A stretch of 64,000 bases of DNA from Doris montereyensis (taxonomy: Eukaryota > Mollusca > Gastropoda > Nudibranchia > Dorididae). The notes below the pieces were generated by a model that was given only the letters and a program-made list of their open reading frames with translations, made no database searches and was not told the DNA's origin. Each line of letters starts with the position of its first letter. Within the stretch, counting starts at the first letter, position 1. The translations under genes and the position numbers were made by a program. The stretch covers positions 1-64,000 of the forward strand of contig JAXRKP010001351.1 of the NCBI GenBank assembly GCA_037039925.1, given 5' to 3'. Positions 46,483-59,214 of this stretch are shown here, in pieces.

Positions 46483-46566
46483 TCCTCTTCCTCCTCCTCC
46501 TCCTCCTCCTTCTTCTTCTTCTTCTTCTTCTTCTTCTTCTTCTTCTTCTTCTTCTTCTTCTTCTTT
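46303..46566. repeat. (TTC)n / (GAA)n tract of about 260 bp
   Basis: Near-pure TTC triplets with a TCC patch at 46,485-46,510. The poly-Phe/poly-Glu frames are artefacts. On the U2AF1 sense strand it reads GAA. Confidence 0.98.
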
Positions 46567-46579
46567 TTTATTTTTTAGT

Positions 46580-47270
46580 ATAAGATAAGATAAGATGTCT
46601 TTATTTGTCCAAAAATTTGCTCTGGTCACGTTTCAAATCAAAATGAATAAATTACAATACAATTCATCTCTTTCACTTTCATTCTCTTTCATTCTCTATT
46701 TCACGACTAAAATCAATACATTACAAAACTGGTGCTTTATGGATATGGACAATATAAAATCATAATGATTATGTTGTATAAATATAAATATAGATATGTT
46801 TTAAAATCTTTGTAAATTGTTATCACAGATACAAAAATCGTTTAAACAACTTCCATTCATAATATAAATATGTATTATATTTGATTCTTTTGTTATTATC
46901 TTTAAATGTCTAAATAGCCTTTCTAAATAGGTGTAATTCCTTAATATATTTCTTTTAAAAATTTGCATTATTGTACATACCGATACAAGAAATAATTGTT
47001 TATTAAATTCAGTAAAATCGATAAATAAGAGCTTAAAACTGAGAGTAAGAGTTTAAGGCTAAGAAATAGTATAATTTAAACGAAAAACTCATTGGAGTTT
47101 TTTTAATGGAGGTGGAAACAAATGAATTTTTCATATTTTTATGTTCTCGATCTTTTGCACATGAGGCGTTGGGATCTTTGTGATCTTTCGTATTCTTTGT
47201 TCAAGGGATGGTTGACTGGTATTGTAATATCATTTTTGCCTAAAAGTTTTTTTATATTTGATAATCCATT
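46580..47270. other. AT-rich sequence with a GATAA-type repeat start
   Basis: ATAAGATAAGATAAGATGTC opens it, a tail type seen at 3' ends of some non-LTR elements. At 46,868-46,910 it contains a single copy of TTATATTTGATTCTTTTGTT that later recurs in the 105-bp satellite. Confidence 0.4.
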
Positions 47271-48652
47271 TACAGTCCATGGCACAGTTCGTCAAATGAT
47301 GGAAGACTAAGTTGTATTATATTTGATTCTTTTGTTATTATCCTATTTAATTATGGTTGTCTTTAAGTTGGGATTCTTTTGTTAGTCCAGTGGCACAGTT
47401 CGTCAAATGATGGAAGACTAAGTTGTATTATATTTGATTCTTTTGTTAAATCATTTATCTTTCGGTAGTCCAGTGGCACAGTTATCCTATTTAATTATGG
47501 TTGTCTTTAAGGGATTCGGTAGTCCAGTGGCACAGTTCGTCAAATGATGGAAGACTAAGTTGTATTATATTTGATTCTTTTGTTATTATCCTATTTAATT
47601 ATGGTTGTCTTTAAGGGGATTCGGTAGTCCAGTGGCACAGTTCGTCAAATGATGGAAGACTAAGTTGTATTATATTTGATTCTTTTGTTATTATCCTATT
47701 TAATTATGGTTGTCTTTAAGGGGATTCGGTAGTCCAGTGGCACAGTTCGTCAAATGATGGAAGACTAAGTTGTATTATATTTGATTCTTTTGTTATTATC
47801 CTATTTAATTATGGTTGTCTTTAAGGGGATTCGGTAGTCCAGTGGCACAGTTCGTCAAATGATGGAAGACTAAGTTGTATTATATTTGATTCTTTTGTTA
47901 TTATCCTATTTAATTATGGTTGTCTTTAAGGGGATTCGGTAGTCCAGTGGCACAGTTCGTCAAATGATGGAAGACTAAGTTGTATTATATTTGATTCTTT
48001 TGTTATTATCCTATTTAATTATGGTTGTCTTTAAGGGGATTCGGTAGTCCAGTGGCACAGTTCGTCAAATGATGGAAGACTAAGTTGTATTATATTTGAT
48101 TCTTTTGTTATTATCCTATTTCATTATGGTTGTCTTTAAGGGGATTCGGTAGTCCAGTGGCACAGTTCGTCAAATGATGGAAGACTAAGTTGTATTATAT
48201 TTGATTCTTTTGTTATTATCCTATTTCATTATGGTTGTCTTTAAGGGGACTCGGTAGTCCAGTGGCACAGTTCGTCAAATGATGGAAGACTAAGTTGTAT
48301 TATATTTGATTCTTTTGTTATTATCCTATTTCATTATGGTTGTCTTTAAGGGGATTGTAGTCCAGTGTTCGTCAAATGATGGAAGACTAAGTTGTATTAT
48401 ATTTGATTCTTTTGTTATTATCCTATTTCATTATGGTTGTCTTTAAGGGGGTAGTCCAGTGGCACAGTTCGTCAAATGATGGAAGACTAAGTTGTATTAT
48501 ATTTGATTCTTTTGTTATTATCCTATTTCATTATGGTTGTCTTTAAGGGGATTCGGTAGTCCAGTGGCACAGTTCGTCAAATGATGGAAGACTAAGTTGT
48601 ATTATATTTGATTCTTTTGTTATTATCCTATTTCATTATGGTTGTCTTTAAG
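47271..48652 (+). repeat. 105-bp satellite, about 13 copies, each with a SINE head
   Basis: The monomer holds GGATTCGGTAGTCCAGTGG, CACAGTTCGTCAAATGATGG, AAGACTAAGTTGTATTATAT and CCTATTTAATTATGGTTGTC. The exact 105-bp period is seen at 47,615, 47,720, 47,825 and 47,930. Left units are irregular and a few at the right are shortened (near 48,358 and 48,450). TAGTCCAGTGG fits the box A consensus. The array ends in a complete SINE. Confidence 0.97.
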
Positions 48653-48990
48653 GGGATTCGGTAGTCCAGTGGCAAGGTGTCGGCCTCTCAACCAAAACAA
48701 AATGAATGTGGGTACAAGCCCCACCAACAGTTGAAAACTTTTTCTCGTGTATTTTCGAATTAAATTTAACCCCCCCCCCCCCCCCACACTATGGTTCAGG
48801 TCCCATTTGGCATATATGATAACAAGGTGGTCCCTGTGCAGATCACAACACTGTCCCTTATTGTCATATTTCGTTTTGTGCACGTTAAAGATTCCTTGGT
48901 TGTTTACAAGGCAGTCCGGGTAAAATAAAGAACAATCCTACCAAAATCATGAGACCACATTAGTTGTGGATGTGGGTAAATAGATTCAAT
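48652..48990 (+). mobile_element. SINE family 1 terminating the 105-bp satellite
   Basis: GGATTCGGTAGTCCAGTGGC is followed by AAGGTGTCGGCCTCTCAACC, then a degenerate box B, a poly-C run, GATCACAACACTGTCCC, TTGTTTACAAGGCAGTCCGG and GAGACCACATTAGTTGTGGA. This is the whole SINE body. Confidence 0.8.
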
Positions 48991-49129
48991 TCAAACTGCA
49001 TTTATCCTTATCTTTATCAGTCTTCTCTGTTCATTTATCAGCGTCTTAATAATTATCTTTATCACTGTCTTCATCATTGTTTTTAATCCTTGTTTTTTTT
49101 CTTATCTTTATCACTTTTTCTTCATTGTT

Positions 49130-49160
49130 TTTTCTCTCTCTCTCTCTCTTCTCTATCTCT

Positions 49161-49214
<54 letters not shown>

Positions 49215-49250
49215 CCTCCCTCCCTCTCCTCTCTCTCTCTCTCTCTCTCT

Positions 49251-49313
<63 letters not shown>

Positions 49314-49345
49314 TATCCTCTCTCTCTCTCTTTCTCTGTCTGTCT
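49130..49345. repeat. (CT)n microsatellite with CCCT patches
   Basis: About 215 bases of CT with CCTCCCTCCC interruptions. The frames on it are artefacts. Confidence 0.98.
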
Positions 49346-49599
49346 TATCTAAATTGATTGAATACATTTGATACAATCACAATTTAAAAAATACTAAAAT
49401 AAACCAAAAACCAAAACCAAAACCAAAACCAAAAATAAACAAGAATGTCACCACGACGTGGCTCTTGACACAAAGTCCGTAATGGCGATCCACCGATCTC
49501 TCGGACGTCCGTGTCGGGACTATAAATACTCACGCAGCATTTCAGTTTTGTTGGCAGCGGGGTGTTTCCACATACCTGCAGCCATGCAAGGGCTGAAAA

Positions 49600-52500
49600 A
49601 ATAGAAATTCGGACATCGAGTTCAGGGCTTACCCATACAAGGGCGGAAATCATAGACATTTCCGACACCATGTCCAGAGGCTTACCCATACAAGGGCGGG
49701 AAATCATAGACATTCCGGACATCACGTCCAGGGGACCACCAATGCAAAGGCGGAAATCATAGACATTTCGGACATCAAATCTAGGGGTTTACCCATACGA
49801 GGGCGGAAATCATAGACATTCTGGACATCATGTCCAGGAGCTTACCCATACAAGGGCCGAAATCATAGACGTTTCAGCCATCAAATTCAGGGGCTTACCC
49901 ATACAAGGGCCGAAATCATAGACAATCCGGTCATCAAACGACTTACCCATACAAGGGCCGAAATAATAGACAATCCGGCCATCAAACGACTCGCTCATAC
50001 AAGGGCCGAAATCATAGACAATCCGACCATTCAAACGACTCACCCATACAAGGGCCGAAACCATAGACAATCCGGTCATCAAACGACTTACCCATACAAG
50101 GGCCGAAATCATAGACAATGCCATCAAACGACTCGCTCATACAAGGGCCGAAATCATAGACATTTGGCCATCAAACGACTCACCCATACAAGGGCCGAAA
50201 TCATAGACATTTTGGCCATCAAACGACTCATAGACACCCACGACCTACCCATACAAGGGCCGAAATCATAGACATTTTGATACAATCGAAATCATAGACA
50301 TTTTTATCGAAAAATACATACAAAAATAAACATCAAACGACTCACCCAAAACGAAATCCAAACCATCAAAACTCGCCCATACAAGGGCCGAAACCAAGAC
50401 AATCCGACCATCAAACGACTCACCCATACAAGAAATCATAGACAATCCACATCAAACGACGCTCATACAAGGGCCGAAATCATAGACAATCCGGCCATCA
50501 AACGACTCACCCATACAAGGGCCGCGATGGCCATCAAACGACTCACCCATCAAGGGGAAATCGCCATCAAACGACTGCCCATCGGGACTCCGACCATCAA
50601 AATACCCATACAAGGGCCGCATAGACAATTTCAAAGTTTTACAAGGGCCGAAATCATTGGCCATCAAACGACTCGCCCATACAAGGGCCGTAGACATTTT
50701 GGCCATCAAACGACTCACCCATACAAGGGCGAAATCATGCAAGGCCATCAAACGACACGCCCATACAAGGGCCGAAAATAGAAATCCGGCCATCAAACGA
50801 CTCGACATCAAGGGCCGAAATCATAGGGGCCATCAAACGACTACCCATACAAGGGCCGGAAATCATCAAACGATTTCCATAGACAATCCGGCCATCAAAT
50901 GTCCAAGAGGCAATTACCCATACAAGGGCCGGAAATCATCAAAGACATTCCGGACAATCCGACCATCAAACGACTCACCCATACAGGGCCGAAACCATAG
51001 ACAACATCAAACGACTTACCCATAAAGGACAATCCGGCCATCAAAATCATACAAGAGCCGAAATTTCCGCCATCAAACGACATCGAAATCATAGACATTT
51101 TGGCCATCAAACGACTCACCCATACAAGGGCCGAAATTAGACAACGGCCATCAAACGAGGGCGGTCATCAAAATCATACAAGACAATCCGGCCATCAAAC
51201 GGCTCATACAACGAAATCATAGACGTTTTGGCCATCAAACGTACAAGGGCCGAAATCATAGAGCCATCTTACCCATACAAGGGCCGAAATCATAGCCATC
51301 AAACGTTTCAGGGCCGAAATCATAGACAATCCGACCATCAAACGACTCACCCATGCAAGGGCTCATAGACAATCCGGCCATCAAACGATACAAGGGCCGA
51401 AATCATAGACAATCCGGCCATCAAGACTTACCCATACAAGGGCCGAAATCATAGACAATTTGGCCATCAAACGACCCATACAAGGGCCGAAATCATAGAC
51501 AGACAACTCGCCCCAAGGGCCATCAAAACGACTCACCCATACAAGAGCCGAAATCATAGGGCAAACGAAACGAAATCATAGACAATCCGGCCATCAAACG
51601 ACTCACCCATACAAGGGCCGAAATCATAGACAATCCGGCCACAAACGATCAAACGAAACTCACCCATACAAGGGCCGGGCAAACGACTCACCCATACAAA
51701 CCATAGACAATCCGGTCATCGAAATCATAGACATTTTGGCCATCAAACGACTCACCCATACAAGGGCCGAAATAATAGACAATCCGGCCATCAAACGACT
51801 CGCTCATACAAGGGCCGAAAATCATAGATCAAACGACTCAAACAAGGGCCGAAATCATAGACAATCCGACCATCAAACGACTCACCCATACAAGGGCCGA
51901 AATCATAGACAATTTGGCCATCAAACGACTCACCCATACAAGGGCCGAAATCATAGACATTTTGGCCATCAAACGACTCGCCCATACAAGGGCCGAAATC
52001 ATAGACAATCCGGCCATCAAACGACTCGCCATACAAGGGCCGAAATCATAGACAATTTGGCCATCAAACGACTCGCCCATACAAGGGCCGAAATCATAGA
52101 CAATCCGGCCATCAAACGACTCACCCATACAAGGGCCGAAATCATAGACAATCCGGCCATCAAACGACTCGCCCATACAAGGGCCGAAATCATCAAACGA
52201 CTCATACACGGGCCGAAACCATGACAATCCAAACATCAAACTCGCCCATACAAGGGCCGAAATCATAGACAACGGCCATCAAACGACTCGCCCATACAAG
52301 GGCCGAAATCATATATTCCGACCATCAAACGACTCGCCCATGCAAGGGCCGAAATCATAGACAAACATCAAACGACTCACCCATACAAGGGCCGAAATCA
52401 TAGACGTTTTGGCCATCAAACGACTCACCCATACAAGGGCCGAAATCATAGACATTTTGGCCATCAAACGACTCGCCCATACAAGGGCCGAAATCATAGA

Positions 52501-54180
52501 CAATCCGGTCATCAAACGACTTACCCATACAAGGGCCGAAATCATAGACATCCGGCCATCAAACGACTCACCCATACAAGGGCCGAAATCATAGACATTC
52601 CGGCCATCAAACGACTCACCCATACAAGGGCCGAAATCATAGACGGCCATCAAACGACTCACCCATACAAGGGCCGAAATCATAGACAATCCGACCATCA
52701 AACGACTCACCCATACAAGGGCCGAAATCATGGCCATCAAACGACTCACCCATACAAGGGGCCGAAATCATAGACATTTTGGCCATCAAACGACTCGCCC
52801 ATACAAGGGCCGAAATCATAGACATTTTGGCCATCAAACGACTCACCCATACAAGGGCCGAAATCATAGACAATTTGGCCATCAAACGACTCGCCCAAAC
52901 AAGGGCCGAAACCATAGACAATCCGACCATCAAACGACTCACCCAAACAAGGGCCGAAACCATAGACAATCCGGCCATCAAACGACTCACCCATACAAGG
53001 GCCGAAATCATAGACAATCCGGCCATCAAACGACTCGCCCATACAAGGGCCGAAATCATAGACAATCCGGCCATCAAACGACTCGCCCATACAAGGGCCG
53101 AAATCATAGACATCCGGCCATTTGGCCATCAAACGACTCGCCCATACAAGGGCCGAAATCATAGACAATCCGGCCATCAAACGACTCGCCCATACAAGGG
53201 CCGAAATCATAGACAATCCGGCCATCAAACGACTCACCCATACAAGGGCCGACAATTTGGCCATCAAAGACCCATTCATAGACAATCCGGCCATCAAACG
53301 AATCGCCCATACAAGGGCCGAAATCATAGACATTTTGGCCATCAAACGACTCGCCCATACAAGGGCCGAAATCATAGACAATCCGGCCATCAAACGACTC
53401 ACCCAAACAAGGGCCGAAATCATAGACATTCCGGCCATCAAACGACTCAAGGGCCCATAGACATTTTACAAATGAGGGCCGAAATCATAGACAATCTGGC
53501 CATCAAACGAATCGCCCATACAAGGGCCGAAATCATAGACATTTTGGCCATCAAACGACTCACCCAAACAAGGGCCGAAACCATAGACAATCCGACCATC
53601 AAACGACTCACCCATACAAGGGCCGAAATCATAGACAATCCGGCCATCAAACGAACTCGCCCATACAAGGGCCGAAATCATAGACATTTTTGGCCATCAA
53701 ACGACTCACTCATACAAGGGCCGAAATCATAGACGTTCTGGCCATCAAACGACTCGCCCATACAAGGGCCGAAATCATATCCGTTCCGACAATCAAACGC
53801 CTGGCCTTTACACGGGCCGAAATCATATCCATTCAAACCATCAAACGACTGGCCCATACAAGGGCCGAAATCATATCCGTTCCGACAATCAAACGACTCG
53901 CCCATACAAGGGCCGAAATCATAGACATGTTTCCGACAATCAAACGACTCGCCCATACAAGGGCCGAAATCATATCCGTTCCGACAATCAAACGACTCGC
54001 CCATACAAGGGCCGAAATCATATCCGTTCCGACAATCAAACGACTGGCCCATACAATGATATTTTGGCCATCCGACTCACCCATGTGCCAATCAAAATCT
54101 TATACGTTCCGACAATCAAATGACTGGTTCCGACAATCAAATGATACAAAGGCCGAAATCATAGACATTCCGGACATGAT
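49600..54180. repeat. 48-bp satellite array of about 4.6 kb
   Basis: The monomer consists of CCCATACAAGGGCCGAAATC, ATAGACAATCCGGCCATCAA and ACGACTCA. Because 48 is divisible by three, every frame stays open over many units (for example AIKRLTHTRAEIIDNP repeats). These frames are not genes. The left edge (49,600-49,900) has longer variant units with TCCAGGGGCTTA. The core at about 50,280-51,700 is scrambled by deletions. 51,700-53,750 is regular. The right edge (53,760-54,110) uses a TCCGTTCCGACAATC variant. Confidence 0.97.
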
Positions 54181-54219
54181 TATATTTGTGTATGTAGTAC
54201 TATTAGTCGTCGATGATCG

Positions 54220-54223
<4 letters not shown>

Positions 54224-54258
<35 letters not shown>
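54224..54258. repeat. (GT)n microsatellite
   Basis: About 30 bases of GT next to the LINE fragment. Confidence 0.95.
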
Positions 54259-54259
<1 letters not shown>

Positions 54260-54261
54260 TA

Positions 54262-54855
54262 TTACGTATCGCTTGGCGTTTTGGGGAAACTTCCGCTTCT
54301 TCTCCCAGTCCTGTAGCTTACTGAGATCTTTTGGAGGTCTTTGGTATCGGCTGGGCTTTCGATCTTTCTATACAAGATGCTGTCATTAGCAAATAATCGT
54401 AATTTGGTGTTTTCACTCAGCCTATCGAGAGTATTATTTATGTACATTAAAAAGAGGAAGGGCCCAAGCGCTGTCCTATGTGGCACTCCAGATTTAACAA
54501 GAGCGGATTTTTTCTTCTCCACCAAGCACAACCGTTTGGGCTTTGTTTTTTTTTTTTGTGTGGGTGTGGAAAACAAGACCGTACGATTTCATGTTGTTGA
54601 CGAGGCTTTTGTGGTGAACATTATCGAATGCCTTGGGAAAATCGAGCAATACGGCATCTGTTTGGCTCTTTTGGTCAATGGTGTTGACGAACTCCCAACT
54701 TGTAATCATTTGGGAATCATAAGGCCTCTTCTTTCTGAACCCGTATTGAGCGTCAGTCAGAATTGTTTGAAACTTAAGATGGTTGATAAGGGTGCTAACG
54801 ATAATGTATATTACACTGCAGCAGATTGATGTTATCGAGACTGAGGCGCTGCATT
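54262..54855 (-). mobile_element. CR1/Jockey-like LINE RT fragment
   Basis: Minus-strand frames give ITSICC, ILTDAQYGF, then QTDAVLLDFPKAFDNVHH, SGVPHRTALGPFLFLMYINN and LRLFANDSILYRKIESPADT. These are RT motifs in the right order over the middle of the RT domain. The active-site box reads FAND instead of FADD. At least two frameshifts separate the pieces. Confidence 0.85.
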
Positions 54856-55002
54856 TTAAAAAATGTGGTTATTTTCTAAAACAAAGTTTATTTTCGATCA
54901 GTTTATCAAGCCCCTGGCAGGTTTCATAGCTGATGACTCGGCTTGTCCGTACGACCAACTGACAAAATTGGACGATTCCGTTCAAAACAGCACATCTGTT
55001 TT

Positions 55003-56262
55003 AGTCATTTAGTTGTGTTGGTTACGTAGTGTGACTTAGTCGTTTACTCGTGTTGGTTACGTGGACACTTAGTCGTTTACTCGTGTTGGTTACGTGGACA
55101 CTTAGTCGTTCAGTCGTGTTGGTTACGTGGACACTTAGTCGTTTAGTCATGTTGGTTACGTGGACACTTAGTCGTTTACTCGTGTTGGTTACGTAGACAC
55201 TTAGTCATTCAGTCGTGTTGGTTACGTAGACACTTAGTCGTTTAGTCGTGTTGGTTACGTGGACATAGCCGTTCAGTCGTGTTGGTTAGGTAGACACTTA
55301 GTCGGTTAGTCGTGTTGGTTACGTGGACACTTAGTCATTTAGTCGTGTTGAGTACGTGGACGCTTAGTCGTTTAGTCGTGTTGGTTACGTGGACACTTAG
55401 TCGTTTAGTCGTGTTGGTTAGGTGGACACTTAGTCGTTTAGTCGTGTTGGTTACGTCGACACTTAGTCGTTCAGTCGTGTTGGTTAGGTAGACACTTAGT
55501 CGTTTAGTCGTGTTGGTTACGTGGACACTTAGTCGTTCAGTCATGTTGGTTAGGTAGACACTTAGTCGTTCAGTCGTGTTAGGTACGTGGACACTTAGCC
55601 GTTCAGTCGTGTTGGTTACGAGACACGTGAGTCGTTTAGTCGCGGTTGGTTACGTGGACACTTAGCCGCTCAGTCGTGTTGGTTACGTAGACACTTAGTC
55701 GTTTAGTCGTGTTGGTTACGTGGACACTTAGTCATTTAGTCGTGTTGGGTATGTGGACGCTTAGTTGTTTAGTCGTGTTGAGTACGTGGTCGCTTAGTAG
55801 TTTGGTCATGTTGGTAACGTAGACACTTAGTAGTTTGGTCGTGTTGGTAACGTAGACACTTAGTAGTTTGGTCGTGTTGGTAACGAGACACTTAGTAGTT
55901 TGGTCGTGTTGGTAACGTAGACACTTAGTAGTTTGGTCGTGTTGGTAACGTAGACACTTAGTAGTTTGGTCGTGTTGGTAACGTGGACACTTAGTCGTTT
56001 AGTCATGTTGGGTACGTGGACACTTAGTCGTTTAGTCGTGTTGAGTACGTGGACGCTTAGTAGTTTGGTCGTGTTGGTAACGTAGACACTTAGTAGTTTG
56101 GTCGTGTTGGTAACGTGGACACTTAGTCGTTTAGTCATGTTGGTTACGTGGACACTTAGTCATTTAGTCGTGTTGGTTACGGGGAAACTTAGTCGTTTAG
56201 TCGTGTTGGTTACATGGACGCTTAGTCGTTTAGTCGTGTTGGTTACGTGGACACACGTTTTC
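55003..56262. repeat. 33-bp minisatellite, about 38 copies
   Basis: The unit consists of GTCGTGTTGGTTACGTGGAC and ACTTAGTCGTTTA. Variants include GGTAACGTAGACACTTAGTA at 55,800-56,100. The 33-bp period keeps an 11-codon repeat open on the minus strand (TKRLSVHVTNT), but no start context or splice signal supports coding. Confidence 0.95.
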
Positions 56263-56689
56263 TTCATTGTAAGTCCCAAAAGAGTAATAATTTGCAGCGC
56301 TACTTTCTCTTCAAGACTTTGGTCAAGAATGGTGGATTTCAAATTTGTTGAGTCGGTTAGGCGGACACGTAGGCCAAGTCATAACTAAGCCGATCATTTC
56401 TTTAGTACGTCCATGCATGTCAGTTAAATAGCCTACATACTACATAGACTACAATCTCATCATGCTTTCTAGTTATATACAGCTAAACCGGCAGTTTTTA
56501 AGAAATGATGTCCCGTTTGACCTAGAAATGAATGTAACCAAAACAAGTGACTAGAATCAAAAATACTAATATCTTTACTTGAATCTAGGTGGGGTTTAAT
56601 TCTTATGCCAAATAGTGTTAACTATCAGATCTAAGTATTTTTTTATTATTGAGTATTAATGTATCTATTCTATCTTAAGACTTTTATTC

Positions 56690-57170
56690 CGCAAGGGGGG
56701 GGGCACCTGAACCCTCCCCCGTGTTTGTTTTTATGTAGATTCTCGCATAATCAGAGCGAAGACCTTCACCCCCCCCCCCCGCCGCGCCCTGAACCCCTCC
56801 CCTTTTTTCCCTGGGTTTCGCGTAATCAGGGGAAAGACTTTTCGTTCCCCCCCTCCTTTTCACTGGGTTTTGCGTAATCAGGGGAAAAAAAAGACTCCTG
56901 ATACCCCCATCCCCCCCGTTTTTTTCACTAGGTGTTCGTGTAATCATGGTGGTGATGTCCTGAGCTCCCTACCCACTTTTTTCACTTGGTTTTCGCGTAT
57001 TCAGGGCAAAGTCTTCCTAACTCCCCCTCCCTTTTTTTTTTACACTGGGTGTTTGCATAATCATGGGGGTGATGTCCTGAATCCCCCTCCCCACTTTTTC
57101 ACTGGGGCGTAATCAGGGGGTAGACTCCCTACTTTTTTTCAGCCACAGGGGGTAGACTTAGAGCCACGCC
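56690..57170. repeat. Degenerate tandem repeat of about 60 bp with C runs
   Basis: Six or seven units contain a TTTCGCGTAATCAGGGG-type phrase and CCCCTCCC runs. Confidence 0.8.
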
Positions 57171-57344
57171 CCTTATTTTCACTTCATTCCCATTCTTTTT
57201 TTAAATTGGCGAGTTATTCCTATCTGGACAACCATTTCTGGGTCAAACAGGACATCAAATCTTACAGTACCATGAACCCTCAAAGAATGAGGAATTTTAA
57301 AATCGAAAGATTCTTTTAAGAACATGAATAATAGATCATACGGA

Positions 57345-57695
57345 AAAAATAGACTCCCCACCCCAAAACAAAACAAAAACAAAAAATCCCAAACAAACCA
57401 ACAGCACAAAATAATCAATTAACCCCCCCCAAAAAAAAACAACAAAACAAACCAACAACAAAAAAACAAACAAAAAAACCTCTCCCCGCCCCCCACTCCC
57501 AACAAAGCAAACAACAGCAAAAACAACAACAAACCAAAAAGCCAAACCAAACCACAAACACAAGACAAAACAATATAAAAAACAACCCCGAACCCCCTCT
57601 CCCCAACCCCAACAACAACAACAAAGGAACAAACAAAACACAATAACAACCCAACAGCAAACAAAGAAAACAAAAAAACCACACATAGCTTGCAT
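57345..57695. repeat. A/C-rich low-complexity block
   Basis: AACAAAACAAAC-type sequence with C runs. The cysteine/phenylalanine-rich frames on the minus strand are artefacts. Confidence 0.85.
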
Positions 57696-57764
57696 ACATC
57701 ATATAAATGCTCTTTCCAGCTATTTTTTCTTTCTCAAGTACATACAAAATTGGCTTAATATTTT

Positions 57765-57836
57765 GGAGTTAAATCAAACTATGCGCGCTGACATCAATAC
57801 CCAAGAATCGAGTTGGTCAGTTATTATTATTATGGT
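57765..57836 (+). mobile_element. Tip of a CR1/Jockey-like LINE 3' end
   Basis: AATCAAACTATGCGCGCTGA and CAAGAATCGAGTTGGTCAGT are the reverse complement of the 3' end seen at 2,785 and 44,335. ATT then GAA triplets follow. Confidence 0.65.
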
Positions 57837-57837
57837 A

Positions 57838-57903
57838 TGAAGAAGAAGAAGAAGAAGAAGAAGAAGAAGAAGAAGAAGAAGAAGAAGAAGAGAAGAAGAA
57901 GAC
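57838..57903. repeat. (GAA)n microsatellite
   Basis: About 60 bases of AGA triplets directly after the LINE tip. Confidence 0.97.
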
Positions 57904-58389
57904 ACGCACATTATATGTTCACAGATTTAATAAGAGCCAGCCCTGCGATTACCGCTTATGCTGGAAATGTTGAAACTTGATGAACAATTAACGAAAATCC
58001 AATCACAAGTGCAAGGAAGGTGAATGATTTTGGAAAAATTGTAAGCCATTTTATAGACATTAATTCGAGTCACCAACCAAATTAAAGCAAGGGTCTTATA
58101 AAAAGTACAGGACTGGTCAAGATCAATCAGATATAAAGCAATGACGGGACTAGAAAGTTGAGTAATCGTTACGAGAGGGAAAATTCAAATATTCGTGACC
58201 TCCTCACAAGTTGTCAAGTTTGTCACTTTTGAAGGAAGTTGGAGAACTGTTGATACGAAGGTCATGAACTCGTGATTGGGTCAAAGGTGAGATGCAAGAA
58301 CGGTAATTCTTATTTCCATTTCCATGCATGCAATTGCAAGGTTGGACGTTCGGTAACTTTGGTTGGATGGAAAACTGAAAACAGAAAAC

Positions 58390-58445
58390 ATGGCCTCCGC
58401 GAGATCGACAATGTCCTTGATGGCTCAATTGTCATCATTGCTTAT
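58390..58445 (+). CDS. First coding exon of an unidentified, probably mitochondrial protein
   Basis: ATG in the context AAACATGG starts MASARSTMSLMAQLSSLL, followed by AT/GTAAGT. The peptide has arginine, many Ser/Leu/Met and no acidic residue, as in mitochondrial targeting leaders. The split codon AT+G continues in frame into the exon at 60,221. I do not recognise the protein. Confidence 0.55.
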
Positions 58446-58471
58446 GTAAGTGTTCAGGATATTATAAATTC

Positions 58472-58726
<255 letters not shown>

Positions 58727-59214
58727 GCTCTCATCTCTCATTGTCCATCCTTGTCCACCCTCCCTGCCATCTCCACCCTAGAATCAGAGCACTTAGCAAA
58801 ACTGTATGTCATGTCTGTCCAATTGAAAGACGTGAGTCCATTGTCAAGGGAATTGAGAAATGACTGTCGGTGTAAAGAGATCTTTATGATATGTTTGCTT
58901 GCATGCATGAGTCTCTCGCCAGGCAAAGGTTCTATGAAATCTTGTATCATGTGTGTCTGCAGGTGTGTACCTTGAATTTGATTGTTTCTTTTTACTAGTT
59001 TTTTGACACAATTATTTTAATAGATAATTGGCACAGAAAATCCCCCAAAACATGCAAATAGCCTAATAGCGTGGAGTCCTTTCTCAGCAACAATGGGGTA
59101 AATGTATTAAACATTCTAGTTCTAGAAAAGAATACTGTTTCGCACAATTACTGTGCCCTTACATAGCGTGCAGTTAGCTAGAGACTACTATCTCTTCTAG
59201 ATTTAGATTAGATC

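Noticed and set aside
46198..46629. Poly-Phe and poly-Glu open frames
   Set aside because: Produced by the TTC/GAA tract.
49077..49376. Ser/Leu and Arg/Glu repeat ORFs
   Set aside because: By-products of the CT microsatellite.
50452..54052. Many open frames of 60-317 codons with 16-residue repeats
   Set aside because: A 48-bp satellite with a period divisible by three keeps all frames open; there are no splice or start signals and frames exist on both strands.
57336..57747. Cys/Phe-rich, membrane-like ORFs of up to 119 codons
   Set aside because: They arise from AACAAA/CCCC low-complexity DNA read on the minus strand.
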